A DNA stretch of 64,000 nucleotides, taken from Guadua angustifolia (lineage: Eukaryota; Streptophyta; Magnoliopsida; Poales; Poaceae). Below the pieces are notes generated by a model. The model saw nothing but the letters and a program-made list of their open reading frames with translations, had not been told where the DNA came from and did not search any database. Location of the stretch: assembly GCA_036346375.1 (NCBI GenBank), contig CM070501.1:56771326-56835325 (forward strand), given 5' to 3'. Shown piece after piece: positions 1 through 11,800 of this stretch (position 1 is the stretch's first letter; each line of letters begins with the position of its first letter). The translations under genes and the position numbers were made by a program.

Positions 1-3000
1 AGTCCTGGGAGCAGCGGCATCCTCGTCGACGACGACGCGCGCGGCGCATTATTGCTGCACTGCAAATCCAACAGCAGACAGCATGCTAAAATGAAACAGC
101 AAGTGAAATTCCCCCAGCTAGCTAGCTAGTTCAAGCGTGGGGGAGCAGTAAAAGAAGTTGCATATGTGCTGCCTTCTTGTGCCCTGACAAGAACAGGAAT
201 AGGCAGGCAGCAAAATATATCAATCGGCGCACATGCATGCAGATCAGCAGACGATGCAGTCAGGCACGCGTTCATCCATGCATGCAGAGGTTGCGCAAAT
301 GCCACAAGGTGTACATTGATGCTTCTTACCGCGCAGTTAATGGCGATAATAACTCTGGATCTCTCCTCCTCTCGTCGGCCTCCTTGCCAATGGAGCAAGA
401 TGAGCCGGCCGGCCGGCCGGACCCCTGCCACCCAGGCCACACGAGAGGACCACCGTGATCAGATTTTGGCGCAATCATTGCCAGATGACACCAGCATCCA
501 TGCATATATATAAACACACACACATATATACATGCACGGATTAATACCCTACTATGATTGATCCAGCCTGGTCCAGCGTTTAACTCATCTTGTTAAGATT
601 CTCCTCAAAAAAATAGGAGAGGTTTTGATCACGTACATAACGCCTCTGCCTGCAAATAGTGTTGCCTCACTCACTGCGGCTGCTGCTGGCTGTTGCGCTG
701 CTTCACTCCATAATGCTTGTTGGTAGCTCTTCAATTCAACGGGGTTGCAGTGCATGGTAGTATATGTTTGTGCATGCTCATCAACACATGTAGGGGGAGG
801 GGCCACAAAATCAAATGCTCGTCCATCGCATGCGAGCCCAATCCATGGCCATGGCGATTGCAGCTCTGCGATCAATTAGACCTCGTAGAAACGCGGGAAT
901 TTTTCCCGATTTCTGCGGAAATTCCACGGTCCCGTAAAATTCTTGCGCTCCAAACGAGACCGTAATCAAGATTCAAGAACGTGTGCAATGCAAGAAGACA
1001 ACGTGGGCATGGGTGGGTGCATCGCCGCTAGCTTTTCGCTGCATTGCGGCTGTAGTTTTGTTCATGTCGCCAACCGGCTCCTGACAGGCTTGGCGGCTTG
1101 GAATCATTGCCGTCCAGGCAGATCGCCAGGCGGGCACTGAACTGATCGTACAGCACGGATAGGCAACGGCGCGTCGCCGGTCGCAGCGTTGAGCGCTCGC
1201 TGTTGGAGCCTTCGCCTCCGGGTTCAGATCAACAGCGGAGGTGGTTAGCGATGGCTAGCGGCGACCAAAGAGGAGGCTGGCCGATGGTGTTGGTACATGG
1301 AAACATGGGGAAAAAAGGTGGCGGTGCCACTGCTGCTGCTGGGAAGCTTTAAGGAAAGGAGCAGATGCCGTTCTGCTGTTGCAGTATTGCAGCTTAGCTA
1401 GCTCAATACTGTATTTATCCTCCTCCTTGGAACGAACGAACGAATGCATTGATTGCTTTCTTCTCTCTCTCTTCTCTGCTTTCTTTTCCCTGCTCTGTTC
1501 TTGGACAAGAAAATGTCTCACCTGCACAAACTTCTGGTCACATGGCTTGAAGAAACTAATGTATGCAAATGTGCCTGACACAAATTCCAAAAAGAAAATA
1601 CGCTTGCGTAAATTACTTGCCGCGATTAAATCGATCGTCAAAGAAGCGCACTAGCTTTGCTGGACCGGACAGATCCCGTCAGCTACATAAGAGTGCTAGC
1701 TTCTTGTTTTCAACAGATAACAGGACAATTATTATGTGTTTGTGCCTCTCGGATCTCAGCTCAGCTGTGTCTGCAACGACACCTTGGCCCGTCTTCAACT
1801 CTCAACTGTTGATGCAACCAGTGACCAACACAAAAGCCGAGATCCTAGCATGGTACACGTTGCCGACCGACTGACTATTCTGATCAAGTAAACACAAACC
1901 AAACAGAACCTCTGATCAAGTAGCAGCTACTATGTAGTAGTATATGTGTCCAACAGATTGGGGAAGTTGGTCTACTATTAGTTTTGCATATATTAATCCA
2001 TCTGCCTGACTTTATGCCTAAATAGCATACAGAAAGGAAAAGAAAAGAAAAGAGAGAAAAGGAGCAGAGCAAGTTGCCTTGCCCTGCTGTTGAGCTACTG
2101 CTGCTGATGCCGCCGCCTGGTGTGTGTCCCCATTGACTCTCTCCGTGCCATCTCAAAAGCTGAAACCAGACAAGCACAGCACCTCAATGTGGGCTCGTTA
2201 CAGCCGCAAGGGTCGATCGATCGATCGCTTGCCGAAAAGTTTCAGACAGCTCTCAGCAGGCAGGTCGATCACAGCGACAACAACCTAAGCAAGCAAATCA
2301 AGGATAAGAAAAGGGGGGAATCTCATGCCTGAACTGCATTATTGCGCATGTGTCTGCAGTCGCTAGCACTGGGTGAACGATCGTGACGTGAACCAACTAC
2401 AGCAACGACGACGACGACGATCACGTATTCCAAGCAGCCGTTGCATTCAATCCTACGCAACCAAGTTGAAATTTCGGGTCAGCAACCGAGAAACTAATGC
2501 GGATGCTTTTCAGCGACTATCTAGGGGTTGACTATCGGAAGCATTGAATTGACCTGTGACAACAATCTGCCCCCCAAATCAGTCGTATGCATTGATGGTT
2601 GGCGTCGATCGATCGAGATCACACCCAGCACGTGATCGTACAATCCTTGCCGACCTCTGGCTATCGCTAAGCTCATCGAACGAACAGAGACAGGAAATGG
2701 AACCACGTAGCAGCACCAACTCCACACGCCAAGACAAAAAAATGTGCAGGTCAGTCTTATTTCCTCCTGCCCATGATCAAAATCAGGTGGTACCTAACAT
2801 ATAAGATAGTGGTCTTGACAGTATCATTTTGAGAGTTACTATTTTCGAGGCACAGCTATAATGCACTCCTTATAATTCTGATCCCACAGACATAGAAATT
2901 AAACAATCCTAGCTAGGATCACAACCTCTTTAGTTGTCCTAACGATGTGCAGCTAGCATCTTGATTTGCTTGATGAGACGGTCACAAGATAGAAGAACAC

Positions 3001-3941
3001 ACATCCATCCATCTTGTACCGCCAAAGGCAGACGATCTGTTTCAGATAAGAGTTGCAACATCACACCATGCTTGGCCAGTTTTTTCTACCAGCTTTTCCA
3101 TCGACTATTCTTTTTCAAAAAGGGTGGGCGAGGAGAGACCGGGATGAGGAGACACCGCAGGGGACGAGGGTGGCTGGTGATGACAGCGTGGTGTGAACGC
3201 ATGAGGCGGCTGCCCCGCGATGAAGAGACAGGCCCGGCTAGGGCGAGCGGAGGCGGCCCCTGAGAAAGACGTCTTGTGGGCGTCTCCGGCTCAGGGAGCA
3301 ACCAACCGCGCCACATGGTCCGGCATGTGCGCGCTCGTGTCGAGGCGCCTGCCATTGGCTCGGGCGACGCCGCCGTGCATGGACGTCGGACGCGGCCGTC
3401 AAATCAGGCACCAGTACTGCTGCAACTGCAGTAGTAGTAGTAGTGTCGTCTTTCGAATTGACGGCTGCAAAATATAAATATGCTGCTATGTAGCAAGGTA
3501 GTGGTAGTGAAGTGTAGACCGAGAGAGAGAGAGAGAGAGTGCGGACGAATTTATGTTCACTTCCCTGTAATTCCGTTGCTGCCATCGTGACGTACATCGT
3601 CTTCTTGGTTTCAAGATTTACCACCAGACAGAAAGGTGGAGAATAACATAGATGAACAGAGCATGCTCGTCGGCGGCGATCCAACGAGGTGGACGGTGGT
3701 GGTCGTGGTGCCGGCGCAGCTTCGTCGTCGGTCGCATGGGCCGATCGCGCGCGCGCGGGCTTTGATACGCCTAGGCGTACTGTCGATTTGCTCTGTTTTC
3801 CGCCGCTAGGTCCAAAACAGCGGTCGTTATCACTCTTCAGCTTCCCATGTCTGCAGTTATTGTTCAGTGCAATGTTTAGCGATTTCGGGCATCAGCGACG
3901 ACAAAGACGTTTGCGCCGATAAACAAAAATGTTGAACTGCA
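1..3941. other. Intergenic stretch, no supported gene
   Basis: No reading frame here looks like a protein I recognise; the open frames are short, overlap on both strands and are low in complexity. The stretch holds GC-rich patches (about 3130-3400 and 3690-3780), a short GA microsatellite near 3520-3538, GTA/GTC triplet runs near 3430, and a TATA-like tract near 505-512. Parts around 3100-3450 resemble the upstream region of a plant gene (CCAAT box, GC-rich, GA-rich), but no coding exon follows before the copia element at 3942. Promoter or non-coding RNA content cannot be excluded. Confidence 0.5.
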
Positions 3942-4238
3942 ACTGAATGCTGTTGGAGGTAATCCTGGGTGTGTCCAGATTTGGTTCCTAGTTTCTTTCC
4001 TTTAGTCTTTCCTTAGTTTCGGCAAGAGATCAGAAAGATTAGGCAGAATTAGGGGAGTATCAATAGCATTAATGAGGAGATTATCTCATTCCTAAATTGT
4101 AGCATTGAGCTGTGTATAAATAAAGAAGAAAACCAGAAAAGCTGCAATCCATTCGAGCAGCACCAAACCCCTTTGTGTCTAGTGTCATTGTGTGAGCATA
4201 CCTGGCTGTCTTTGTTTGCTTTCAAATGCTGACATAAA
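3942..4238 (+). repeat. Left terminal repeat (LTR-like) of copia element
   Basis: This is the left copy of the 297-bp direct repeat. It contains a TATA-like stretch near 4114 (tgtataaataaag) as expected of an LTR promoter. LTR edges are ambiguous. A TG..CA unit at 3951-4224 is flanked on both sides by aatgc, while 3944-4234 also starts TG and ends CA but has no target duplication. Confidence 0.8.
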
Positions 4239-4240
4239 AG

Positions 4241-4690
4241 ATGATCAAGGGCTTTGCAAAGAAGACGGCGAAGGAGGCCTGGGACGCGATCAAGACGATG
4301 CGCGTCGGCTCCGAACGTGCTCGCAAGGCAATTGCCCAGAGGTTGAGGAAGGAGTACGAGGCGATCTCTTTCCAAGACGGCGAGTCTGTCGACGACTTCG
4401 CCATGCGCCTCACCGGGATCGTCCACCAATTGGAGGTCCTTGGTGATTCAATCGACGATGACAAGGTAGTGGCAAAGTACCTTCGGATTGTCCTGCCGAA
4501 ATTTACGCAGATTGCGCTCTCCATCGAGACTCTTCTCGACATCTCGACGATGTCGATTGAGGAGGTCACAGGACGGCTCAAAGCGGTGGAGGAGCGCCTT
4601 GACACAAACAAGGCGCTGTCATCAACGGCAGATGGCAAGCTTCTGCTCACGGAGGAGCAGTGGCTCGCGCGCCAAAAGAGAGGCAAACTG
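4241..4690 (+). pseudogene. copia gag fragment, N-terminus missing
   Basis: The frame opens at MIKGFAKK and continues with the copia Gag core: the KKTAKEAWDAIKTMR stretch, then ESVDDFAMRLTGIVHQL, then LLLTEEQWLARQKR. This is the UBN2-type capsid region. About 100 residues normally ahead of KKTAKEAWD are missing because the left repeat abuts the middle of gag. Near 4680 the frame shifts: downstream residues up to the zinc knuckle are read in the frame of the next entry. The 4241 start codon is only a convenient in-frame ATG and probably not the ancestral start. Confidence 0.8.
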
Positions 4691-6874
4691 GCGAAGGTGG
4701 GTCGCGGACATCCAATGGAGGGAAGAATCGCCACTCTCGCAGCACGCGCAGGAAGGGCGGTAACACCGGCGCAACAGAAGGCAAGGCCACAGGACGCCCT
4801 GATGACCGCGACAAGTGCCGAAATTGCGGCCAGAGTGGTCATTGGGCCCGGGATTGCCGACAGCCGAAACGCGGGCAGGCGCACCTCACGCAGGAGGAGG
4901 ATGATGACCCCGTACTAATGATGGCACAAGTCTGCGAGCTGAGCAAGAACGTCGAGACGACATCAACCACCATCCATCTCGAAGAACCTCGAGCGCAGGC
5001 ATTCCTCGGCGAAATAGACACCGGTGAACTCCAGGAGGGCTGGTATCTTGATACCGGTGCCACCAGCCACATGACGGGCCGCAGTGAAGTCTTCTCCATG
5101 CTCGACCATGCGATTCAGGGGACCGTCCGTTTCGGTGATGGCTCGCTTGTTGAGATTCAAGGCTACGGTACAGTGCTGTTCGCCGGCAAGAGTGGTGAGC
5201 ACAAGGCACTCTCCGACGTCTACTACATCCCGCGACTGAAGAATAGCATCATCAGCATCGGCCAACTCGATGAGTGTGGCTCGAAAGTGCTGATTGAAGA
5301 TGGTGTGCTGTGCATTTGGGATCGCCAACGCCATCTCATCGCCAAGGTGAATCGCGGGCCAAATCGGCTCTACGTTCTGCGCCTAGATATCGCGCGGCTG
5401 ATTTGCCTTGCGGTGCAGCACAGCGACACCTCCTGGCGATGGCATGCACGCTACGGACACATCAGCTTCGACGTGCTTCAGCAGCTGAGCCGCAGGGAGA
5501 TGGTGCGAGGGCTGCCACGACTGGAACACGTCGAGCAGTTCTGCGACACATGCGTCACGACGAAGCATCGTCGAGCTCCGTTCCCAGTCAAGGCGAAGTA
5601 CCATGTGGAGGACGTCCTCGACCTTGTCCACGGTGACCTTTGCCGCCCCATCACACCGGCGACACCAGGAGGTCGCCGTTACTTCTTGCTGCTGGTAGAT
5701 GATGCCAGCCGCTACATGTGGCTGACACTTCTCGCAGCGAAGAGTGATGCAGCAGCAGGGATCAAGAAATTTCAAGCTACTGCGGAGGTGGAAAGCGGGC
5801 GCAAGCTGTGTGTACTGCATACGAACAACGGTGGCGAATTCACCTCTGTTGAATTTGCGCGCCATTGTGAAGATCATGGTGTCCAGCGGCATCTCTCCGC
5901 GCCATACACACCGCAGCAAAATGGCGTTGTGGAGAGGCGGAACCAGACGATTCTCGCCACCGCTCGCGCCCTCCTAAAACAGAGGAGCATGCCCGCGGAG
6001 TTTTGGGGGGAGGCTGTGAGCACGGCGGTGTTCCTCCTCAATCGAGCGCCAACTAAGAGCCTTGCCGGCAAAACACCCTTCGAGGCCTGGCACAAGCGCA
6101 AGCCGGTGGTAAGCTTCTTGCGCACATTTGGATGTCTTGGGTATGTGAAGAACACACGGCCGAATTTGCGCAAGCTTGACGACCGCTCCACTCCGATGGT
6201 CTTCATCGGGTATGAAGAAGGCTCCAAGGCATACCGCATGCTCGATCCTCAAACCCGGCGCGTCTGCATCTCCCGCGACGTCATCTTCCAGGAGGATGTC
6301 GGCTGGGACTGGGAGTCAATGCTGGGACAAGGCGAATCGGTAACGAGTGACTTCCAGGTGGAGCTCGTAATCAATTCTATCCACCCACCAGAGGTCTTCC
6401 CATCTGCATCGGCTTCCTCTGCAAGCGGCGCAGGAGACTCTGCAACGGCTTCCTCTGCAAGCGGCGGCGGGGTGCCTTCCACGTCTGCTCCATCTGCAGA
6501 CGGCGCGAGCACGCCCGCAGGGGTGCTTCCCACGTCGGCCTCGATCGTGCAAGCATCCACAGGAGACTCCGACGGCGATATCCAGTTTGTCTCACCATCG
6601 CCGAATGATTCACCCAGAGTGGATGCGTACCACGACACTTCTCCTCTTCGCTACTGTCGCATCGACGACGTGCTTGGGGGGGAGAGGTACCAGGATTTGC
6701 CAATCGCGTCGTCGATGGTGGTGAAGAACCGCTCGCCGATGGGAGGGGAGCCTCGCTCTTCGTGGCAGAAAGATGATCCCGCATGGCAAGCAGCCATGCG
6801 TGAGGAGATGGACTCCATCAAGCAGAATAATACATGGACATTGATGGAGCTTCCTAATGGACATCGTCCAATGG
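4690..6874 (+). pseudogene. copia zinc knuckle, protease and integrase region
   Basis: The open frame runs through about 730 residues. A CCHC zinc knuckle (CRNCGQSGHWARDC) lies at 4816-4857. The aspartic protease motif (WYLDTGATSHMTG) has its DTGA codons at 5050-5061. The integrase has an HHCC zinc finger (H near 5445, CDTC near 5540) and a catalytic core containing HGDLC, FLLLVDD and PQQNGVVERRNQ. The second catalytic aspartate, normally in a TDxGGEF motif, is read as asparagine (AAC, 5824-5826), giving HTNNGGEF. A serine/alanine-rich linker (about 6410-6560) follows, then the start of reverse transcriptase (MREEMDSIKQNNTW). The frame ends at a TGA at 6877 caused by a one-base loss in what should read HRPIGLKWVFKLK. 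Confidence 0.85.
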
Positions 6875-6875
6875 G

Positions 6876-7306
6876 TTGAAGTGGGTCTTCAAGCTCAAGA
6901 AAAACGAGGCAGGTGTTGTGATCAAGCACAAGGCTCGCCTCGTCGCCAAGGGATATGTGCAGCAGTCGGGCATTGACTTCAATGAGGTGTTCGCACGTCG
7001 CTGCCGCCGCCTTGAGTCCGTGACGATCGGCTGGCTGCTATTCTTGCACAAGAGAATCGCCAATTGCATCACATGGATGTGAAGTCGGCTTTCCTCAACG
7101 GAGGTTTGAAGGAGGAGGTGTACGTCGCACAGCCACCAGGCTTCACCGTCGTTGGTCAAGAACACAAGGTGCTGCACCTAAAGAAGGCGTTATACGGGCT
7201 GCGACAAGCATCACGCGCCTGGAATGAGAAGCTCCACGTCACATCGCGACTACTCGGGTTCAAAAGAGGGCATGAACCCGCGATGTCTGAGACGCGATCA
7301 TGGCGG
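6876..7306 (+). pseudogene. copia reverse transcriptase fragment, broken
   Basis: After the frame break the RT continues as KWVFKLKKNEAGVVIKHKAR and VAKGYVQQSGIDFNEVFA. It then shifts again near 7070 to MDVKSAFLNGGLKEEVYV and KALYGLRQASRAWNEKL. It stops at HEPAM, just where the YVDD-containing half of the domain should follow; instead the right repeat begins at 7307. The YVDD catalytic motif and all of RNase H are therefore absent. Confidence 0.85.
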
Positions 7307-7603
7307 ACTGAATGCTGTTGGAGGCAATCCTGGGTGTGTCCAGATTTGGTTCCTAGTTTCTTTACTTTAGTCTTTCCTTAGTTTCGGCAAGAGATCAGAA
7401 AGATTAGGCAGAATTAGGGGGGTATCAATAGCATTAATGAGGAGATTATCTCATTCCTAAATTGTAGCATTGAGCTGTGTATAAATAAAGAAGAAAACCA
7501 GAAAAGCTGCAATCCATTCGAGCAGCACCAAACCCCTTTGTGTCTAGTGTCATTGTGTGAGCATACCTGGCTGTCTTTGTTTGCTTTCAAATGCTGACAT
7601 AAA
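7307..7603 (+). repeat. Right terminal repeat (LTR-like) of copia element
   Basis: The right copy of the 297-bp repeat is colinear with 3942-4238 (constant offset 3365, no indels). The sequence aatgc follows the CA at 7589 and also precedes the TG at 7316. Confidence 0.8.
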
Positions 7604-8043
7604 TTAGGTCGGCCAAAGAATTCTCTTTTCTTGTTTCGAACGGGAACCTTTATCGATTCAAGAGAAAACAAAAGATTGGCATCACATGATGCAACCTTCT
7701 TAGATGCTTGCAGAATACTTTCATGTAACTAACTAGCAATGAATTGTTCATACCGGTAGCTTGCTTAGTACTACTAGTGCTCTTGCTAGTTGCAGACGTA
7801 AAATCTAGAATGGTACCGCTAGAAAAGTAAATTCAGAACGGCACTCGCGAGAGTTGTAGCATCTTGAGGGTGTCTACATCCTAGGGCATGCAGTCGCAAG
7901 TTGCCAGCATTTGCCGAGATAAGGTGAGGGTGTCATTTTCTGTTTTATTCGGTACTAAATAGTTAAGAGACTATTACAGGTTTTTCCACTAGTAAATTAG
8001 TTGAATCTGATAGCACTGGCCCATAAGGATGGTTAAACGCAAG
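7604..8043. other. Intergenic, no feature recognised
   Basis: AT-rich sequence downstream of the copia element and beyond the 3' end of UBP14. No open frame or repeat structure that I can name. Confidence 0.4.
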
Positions 8044-8469
8044 TAGGACGAAAACAGAACTGAAAGGTCAGTAAATGGTCATGATTTTTTTTCTGAATTT
8101 TCAGCATTTAATTAATGTTTTTTGCTATTTTTAGATTTAAATAAAAATTTTATTTGATAAAAAATAAAATCAAAATCTTCTCGAAATAATTTTCCTAAGT
8201 TCAAAATGGAATAAAATACTTTTGAGAATTTTTGTAGAATTTTTTAACTCTTTGATATTTTGTATAAAGGAATATATATTTCTAGTACTTTTTAAATTAG
8301 AAAACAGACTTTTCAAATTTATTTATATGGAATTTCCGATTCCGTTAGAACTAGCTCTCCTGTTTCAATTTCCGACAAAAAATTTCCATTTTCGTTTCCG
8401 AAAAATTGCTTATGTTTCCGTTCTTCTTCGAAACGATTAGAAATTCTGTTTCCATTTTCAAAAACCCTA
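8044..8469. mobile_element. Eroded hAT-like non-autonomous element
   Basis: The stretch starts TAGGACGAAAACAG and ends in a loosely complementary AAAACCCTA. It is flanked by an 8-bp near-duplication, aacgcaag at 8036-8043 and aacacaag at 8470-8477 (7 of 8 identical), the duplication length of hAT transposons. The interior is AT-rich with TTTCCGTTTTCG-type motifs and no coding capacity. Confidence 0.5.
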
Positions 8470-8846
8470 AACACAAGACAGGCCCCAAGGATAGTTAAAA
8501 CACAAAATCTAGGACTAGCATACTCATACGGGGTAGCCAGTAAGATTTCGACCTATGGAAAACACAGGCAGATTGTACGAGTCCAACATAACCGATCACT
8601 CATTCCATAGCATTAACAATCACACAGTAAGCAATGTAATTGAAGGTACCAATGCATAATGTCTCAAGGAACAAAGCGACATCCCAGCTGATCGGTCTAA
8701 AATCAGCCCGCAAGGATGTGACATAACAGTCGCTTTTAAGTCGATTGGCACGCAAGCTCTGCGACCATCCGCGGTGCTTACGATGATAGGTGTGCATGCA
8801 TGAACCGTGACTTCAGTCAGCGATAGTATTGTTGCCTGTGATGTCT

Positions 8847-11800
8847 TTAGCTGGTGATCCTCTGGAAGAAATAGAGGTATCCCATATCCTTGGGCAGGTC
8901 AACAGATGCAGCAACCTTATTGTCGTTGAAGATTGCCCACCTCCCGTTCTTGAGGACATGGGCGACATAGTGCCCACAGTGGGTAGAGGTGCCCATATGG
9001 CTCACAAATGCCATCAGCTTGTATCCTGCAAAGCATAAAAAAGTATTGTTTACATTACAGCTAGTCTCGCAGATATTGCTAACGAATTTTACACATTACG
9101 TGATCAAACTAAATTACAAACAGTAGTAAAACCAACGTTTTGACACGCTTACAGTTTGGGAGATGCAGCAGTTCCTGAGTGTTTCAATAGGGACTGACTT
9201 TTCAAAAGTTTGATATTGTACTCGCATGGGTTTCAAATAATTTGCTGGAAATAACAAGCTTTCTTGGAATTTGGCAACATAATAGATTAGGTCATGTTTG
9301 GATCCATTAGCACTAATAGTTAGCTGTTAAAATTAGCTGAAATAGATTCAAACAGCCCAGCTAATAGTTAGCCAACAACCCAGCTAATAGTTATCTCATT
9401 AGCTGGTTCTTCCCTGCTAATTTCAGCTAATGGATAGTCAAAACACCAATTTGCCCTCAACTCCTCCACCGCAGGCCCCTAATGGATGTAAACAGTTAAT
9501 TAATGCAAGGGTACAATGGATATTTACACCCACAACCAAATTTTCAACCACCTATTAACTAGTAGATCCAAACAACCGCCAGCTAATAATTAACCAGCTA
9601 ATAGTTAGCTAGCTATTAGCCATTAGCCAGCTAACTATTAAAGCTAATGGATCCAAACAGGCCCTTAACTAATTTGGGATCTGCATCCACTTTTTATTAT
9701 GATAACCAGCAGACTTACCTGCATAACTACGCATCTAGATATTATAAAACAATTCTTTGATATACAACTCTACTTCCAATAATTAAAATACAATTATATT
9801 TGCTATATATGATTAACCCGCACCGTTATAGTTTGGCCCCACCAAAATTAGTGGCGGAGATCCTTCTTTTTTCTTCCTATTAATATGAGAATTTCTCTAA
9901 TTTAGAATTATTGTGGGATTTTCCTACCCTTAAAATGAAGATAGTACCTTGAATATCACCACTATATATATATATGGCACCAAGATCTAAAAATGATATT
10001 CTCTATGAATTTTCATGCGAATTTTTTTGAAAATTTTTAGGATGCTAAGTTTAACCAGTTTACTAACTAGTTCAAACTAAAATTCAAACTAGAGTTTTCC
10101 TTTTTGATGATAATTTGGTTGTAGGTATGTGCTGATTTTATATATAAATTAGCAAAGCATATGATCCAAAATCGTTCAAAATCTTTGAACTCGAGTATAT
10201 TTTTTCAAAGGTATGTGTTTCATTTGAATTGTTAAAGATGGATATATACCCTACAACTGAAATTTTTGAAAAAAATACTCGAATATGGCTTGAATCAGCG
10301 CATTTGAAATCTCTCTCTCTCTCTCTCCATATGTACATGGTGGACAGCTAGTTATCCATTTGCACCCATGGCATTAGAATGAAACCCATTACTGTCATTC
10401 ATTTACAGCAGATCATGGTTCCAGATGGTTTTCATTAGGAATGGCTAAAGTAAACAAGAGTTGGAGAAACTTACTGCCACTTCCATCTGGTATGTATGTG
10501 TCGTCAGCATTTACATTGCTTGTTGAAGAATCAGTAGCTACTGAGCTAGATGCTTCGGGGTTGCTGAAAATCCAGTCTGTGGCTCTCTCAATATTCCCAC
10601 CCTAATACATGACACAACAAGAGTATCACAAGAGAACATGGCCAACAATGATAAAGTGCAACGGTAGAAGAGGAAAATGCAAGACTGATTTGGAAGGTGA
10701 TTTTCTAAGGGAGAAAAAAAAGCAAATGCCAACTTTCCGGAGAAAGGTCAACATTGCTGTCCGTTCAGAGGATGAAATCGTTTAAAAAAAAAGAAGAAGA
10801 AGACTTACAGAAGCTTTCAAGGCCTTTCGGGCAACATCTTCTTGAAATCCAAAGGAAACAAGAGTTTGAACACTTGCTTCATCAACAGCATGTTCAGCAG
10901 CCCGTTGATCTTCAGATATTGGATCATCAATATCTGTATCATTAAAGCATGCTGAATTTCATAGCAGGTTCTTCTGTCACGGTTTCAACTGACAACTGAT
11001 TGTTTCATGATGGCAAGTAATAAACAATGGAACATTTGCATTTGCATGCCAACCTGGATCATCCATGTGTGAGAGGAGCCAATTCATTGCCTCCTCAACT
11101 CCTGTGTTTGATGTACTAATAGCAGCTTTCTGACAATGAAGGTAATTGAACCCCATGCTTGCAAGCTGAGATACAATATCCTCACTGGCAACAGGATGAG
11201 CAGGTTCAGCTTTGTTATCACCAGGAGCTGAAAGAGGATATTGCTAGGTCATTAAAGAAGAAGGGAAAACAATAAGAGCATGTTGGAAAAAAAAAACTAA
11301 CCAACAACAATCTAACCTCCTTCAGGTAGTAACTCTTCCCCAGGCTGTACACCTTTGCTGCGCATATGCGAGATATCGATTATATCCGGCACATCAATGT
11401 AAACATCTGAGAGGGAAATCAAATGTCGAGACTCAAAGACATCCAAATATGGTGAAAAAAACTGAATCACCTAGACTGAATGACAAAGTACTGTGGATCA
11501 GGGATGTCGGATGTGAAAACCATCAAACCAGTACTGGTTCCCAAATTCCCAGCACAGGCCACTGCCAACTTAGGCCCTGTTTGGCAGAGCTTTGCTCCCA
11601 GCTTCTGCGGAGTGAATCTGTGGAGCTCTGCCAAACAACAGTTTTCTGATAATCGCTCCTAGGGTGATTCCCGTGAAGTGATTCTCCGAAATGAACTAGG
11701 GGCTGGAAGCTGAAAAAACCTGCTTCTCCTGATTCACTCCCAACAAAGTCAATTTCTCCATAGAGTTTATCCTATGGATTCGTTAGAGAATCACTTTCAG

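Larger units (their letters stand above)
3942..7603 (+). mobile_element. Truncated Ty1/copia retrotransposon between near-identical terminal repeats
   Basis: Two 297-bp direct repeats (3942-4238 and 7307-7603) enclose copia protein remains in the order gag, zinc knuckle, protease, integrase, reverse transcriptase, which is the copia order. The repeats differ at only three sites by eye (near 3961, 4004 and 4056 of the left copy), so the duplication is young. The internal part is cut at both ends: the gag N-terminal region is absent and the frame stops inside reverse transcriptase, so the rest of RT and RNase H are missing. I see no primer binding site after the left repeat and no polypurine tract before the right one. 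At least three frame breaks (about 4680, 6875 and 7070) disable translation. It could only move with help from a full-length relative. Confidence 0.88.

Noticed and set aside
3086..3684. Overlapping minus-strand ORFs in GC-rich sequence
   Set aside because: Arginine/proline/serine-rich composition in several frames is expected of GC-rich non-coding DNA; no domain or splice structure seen.
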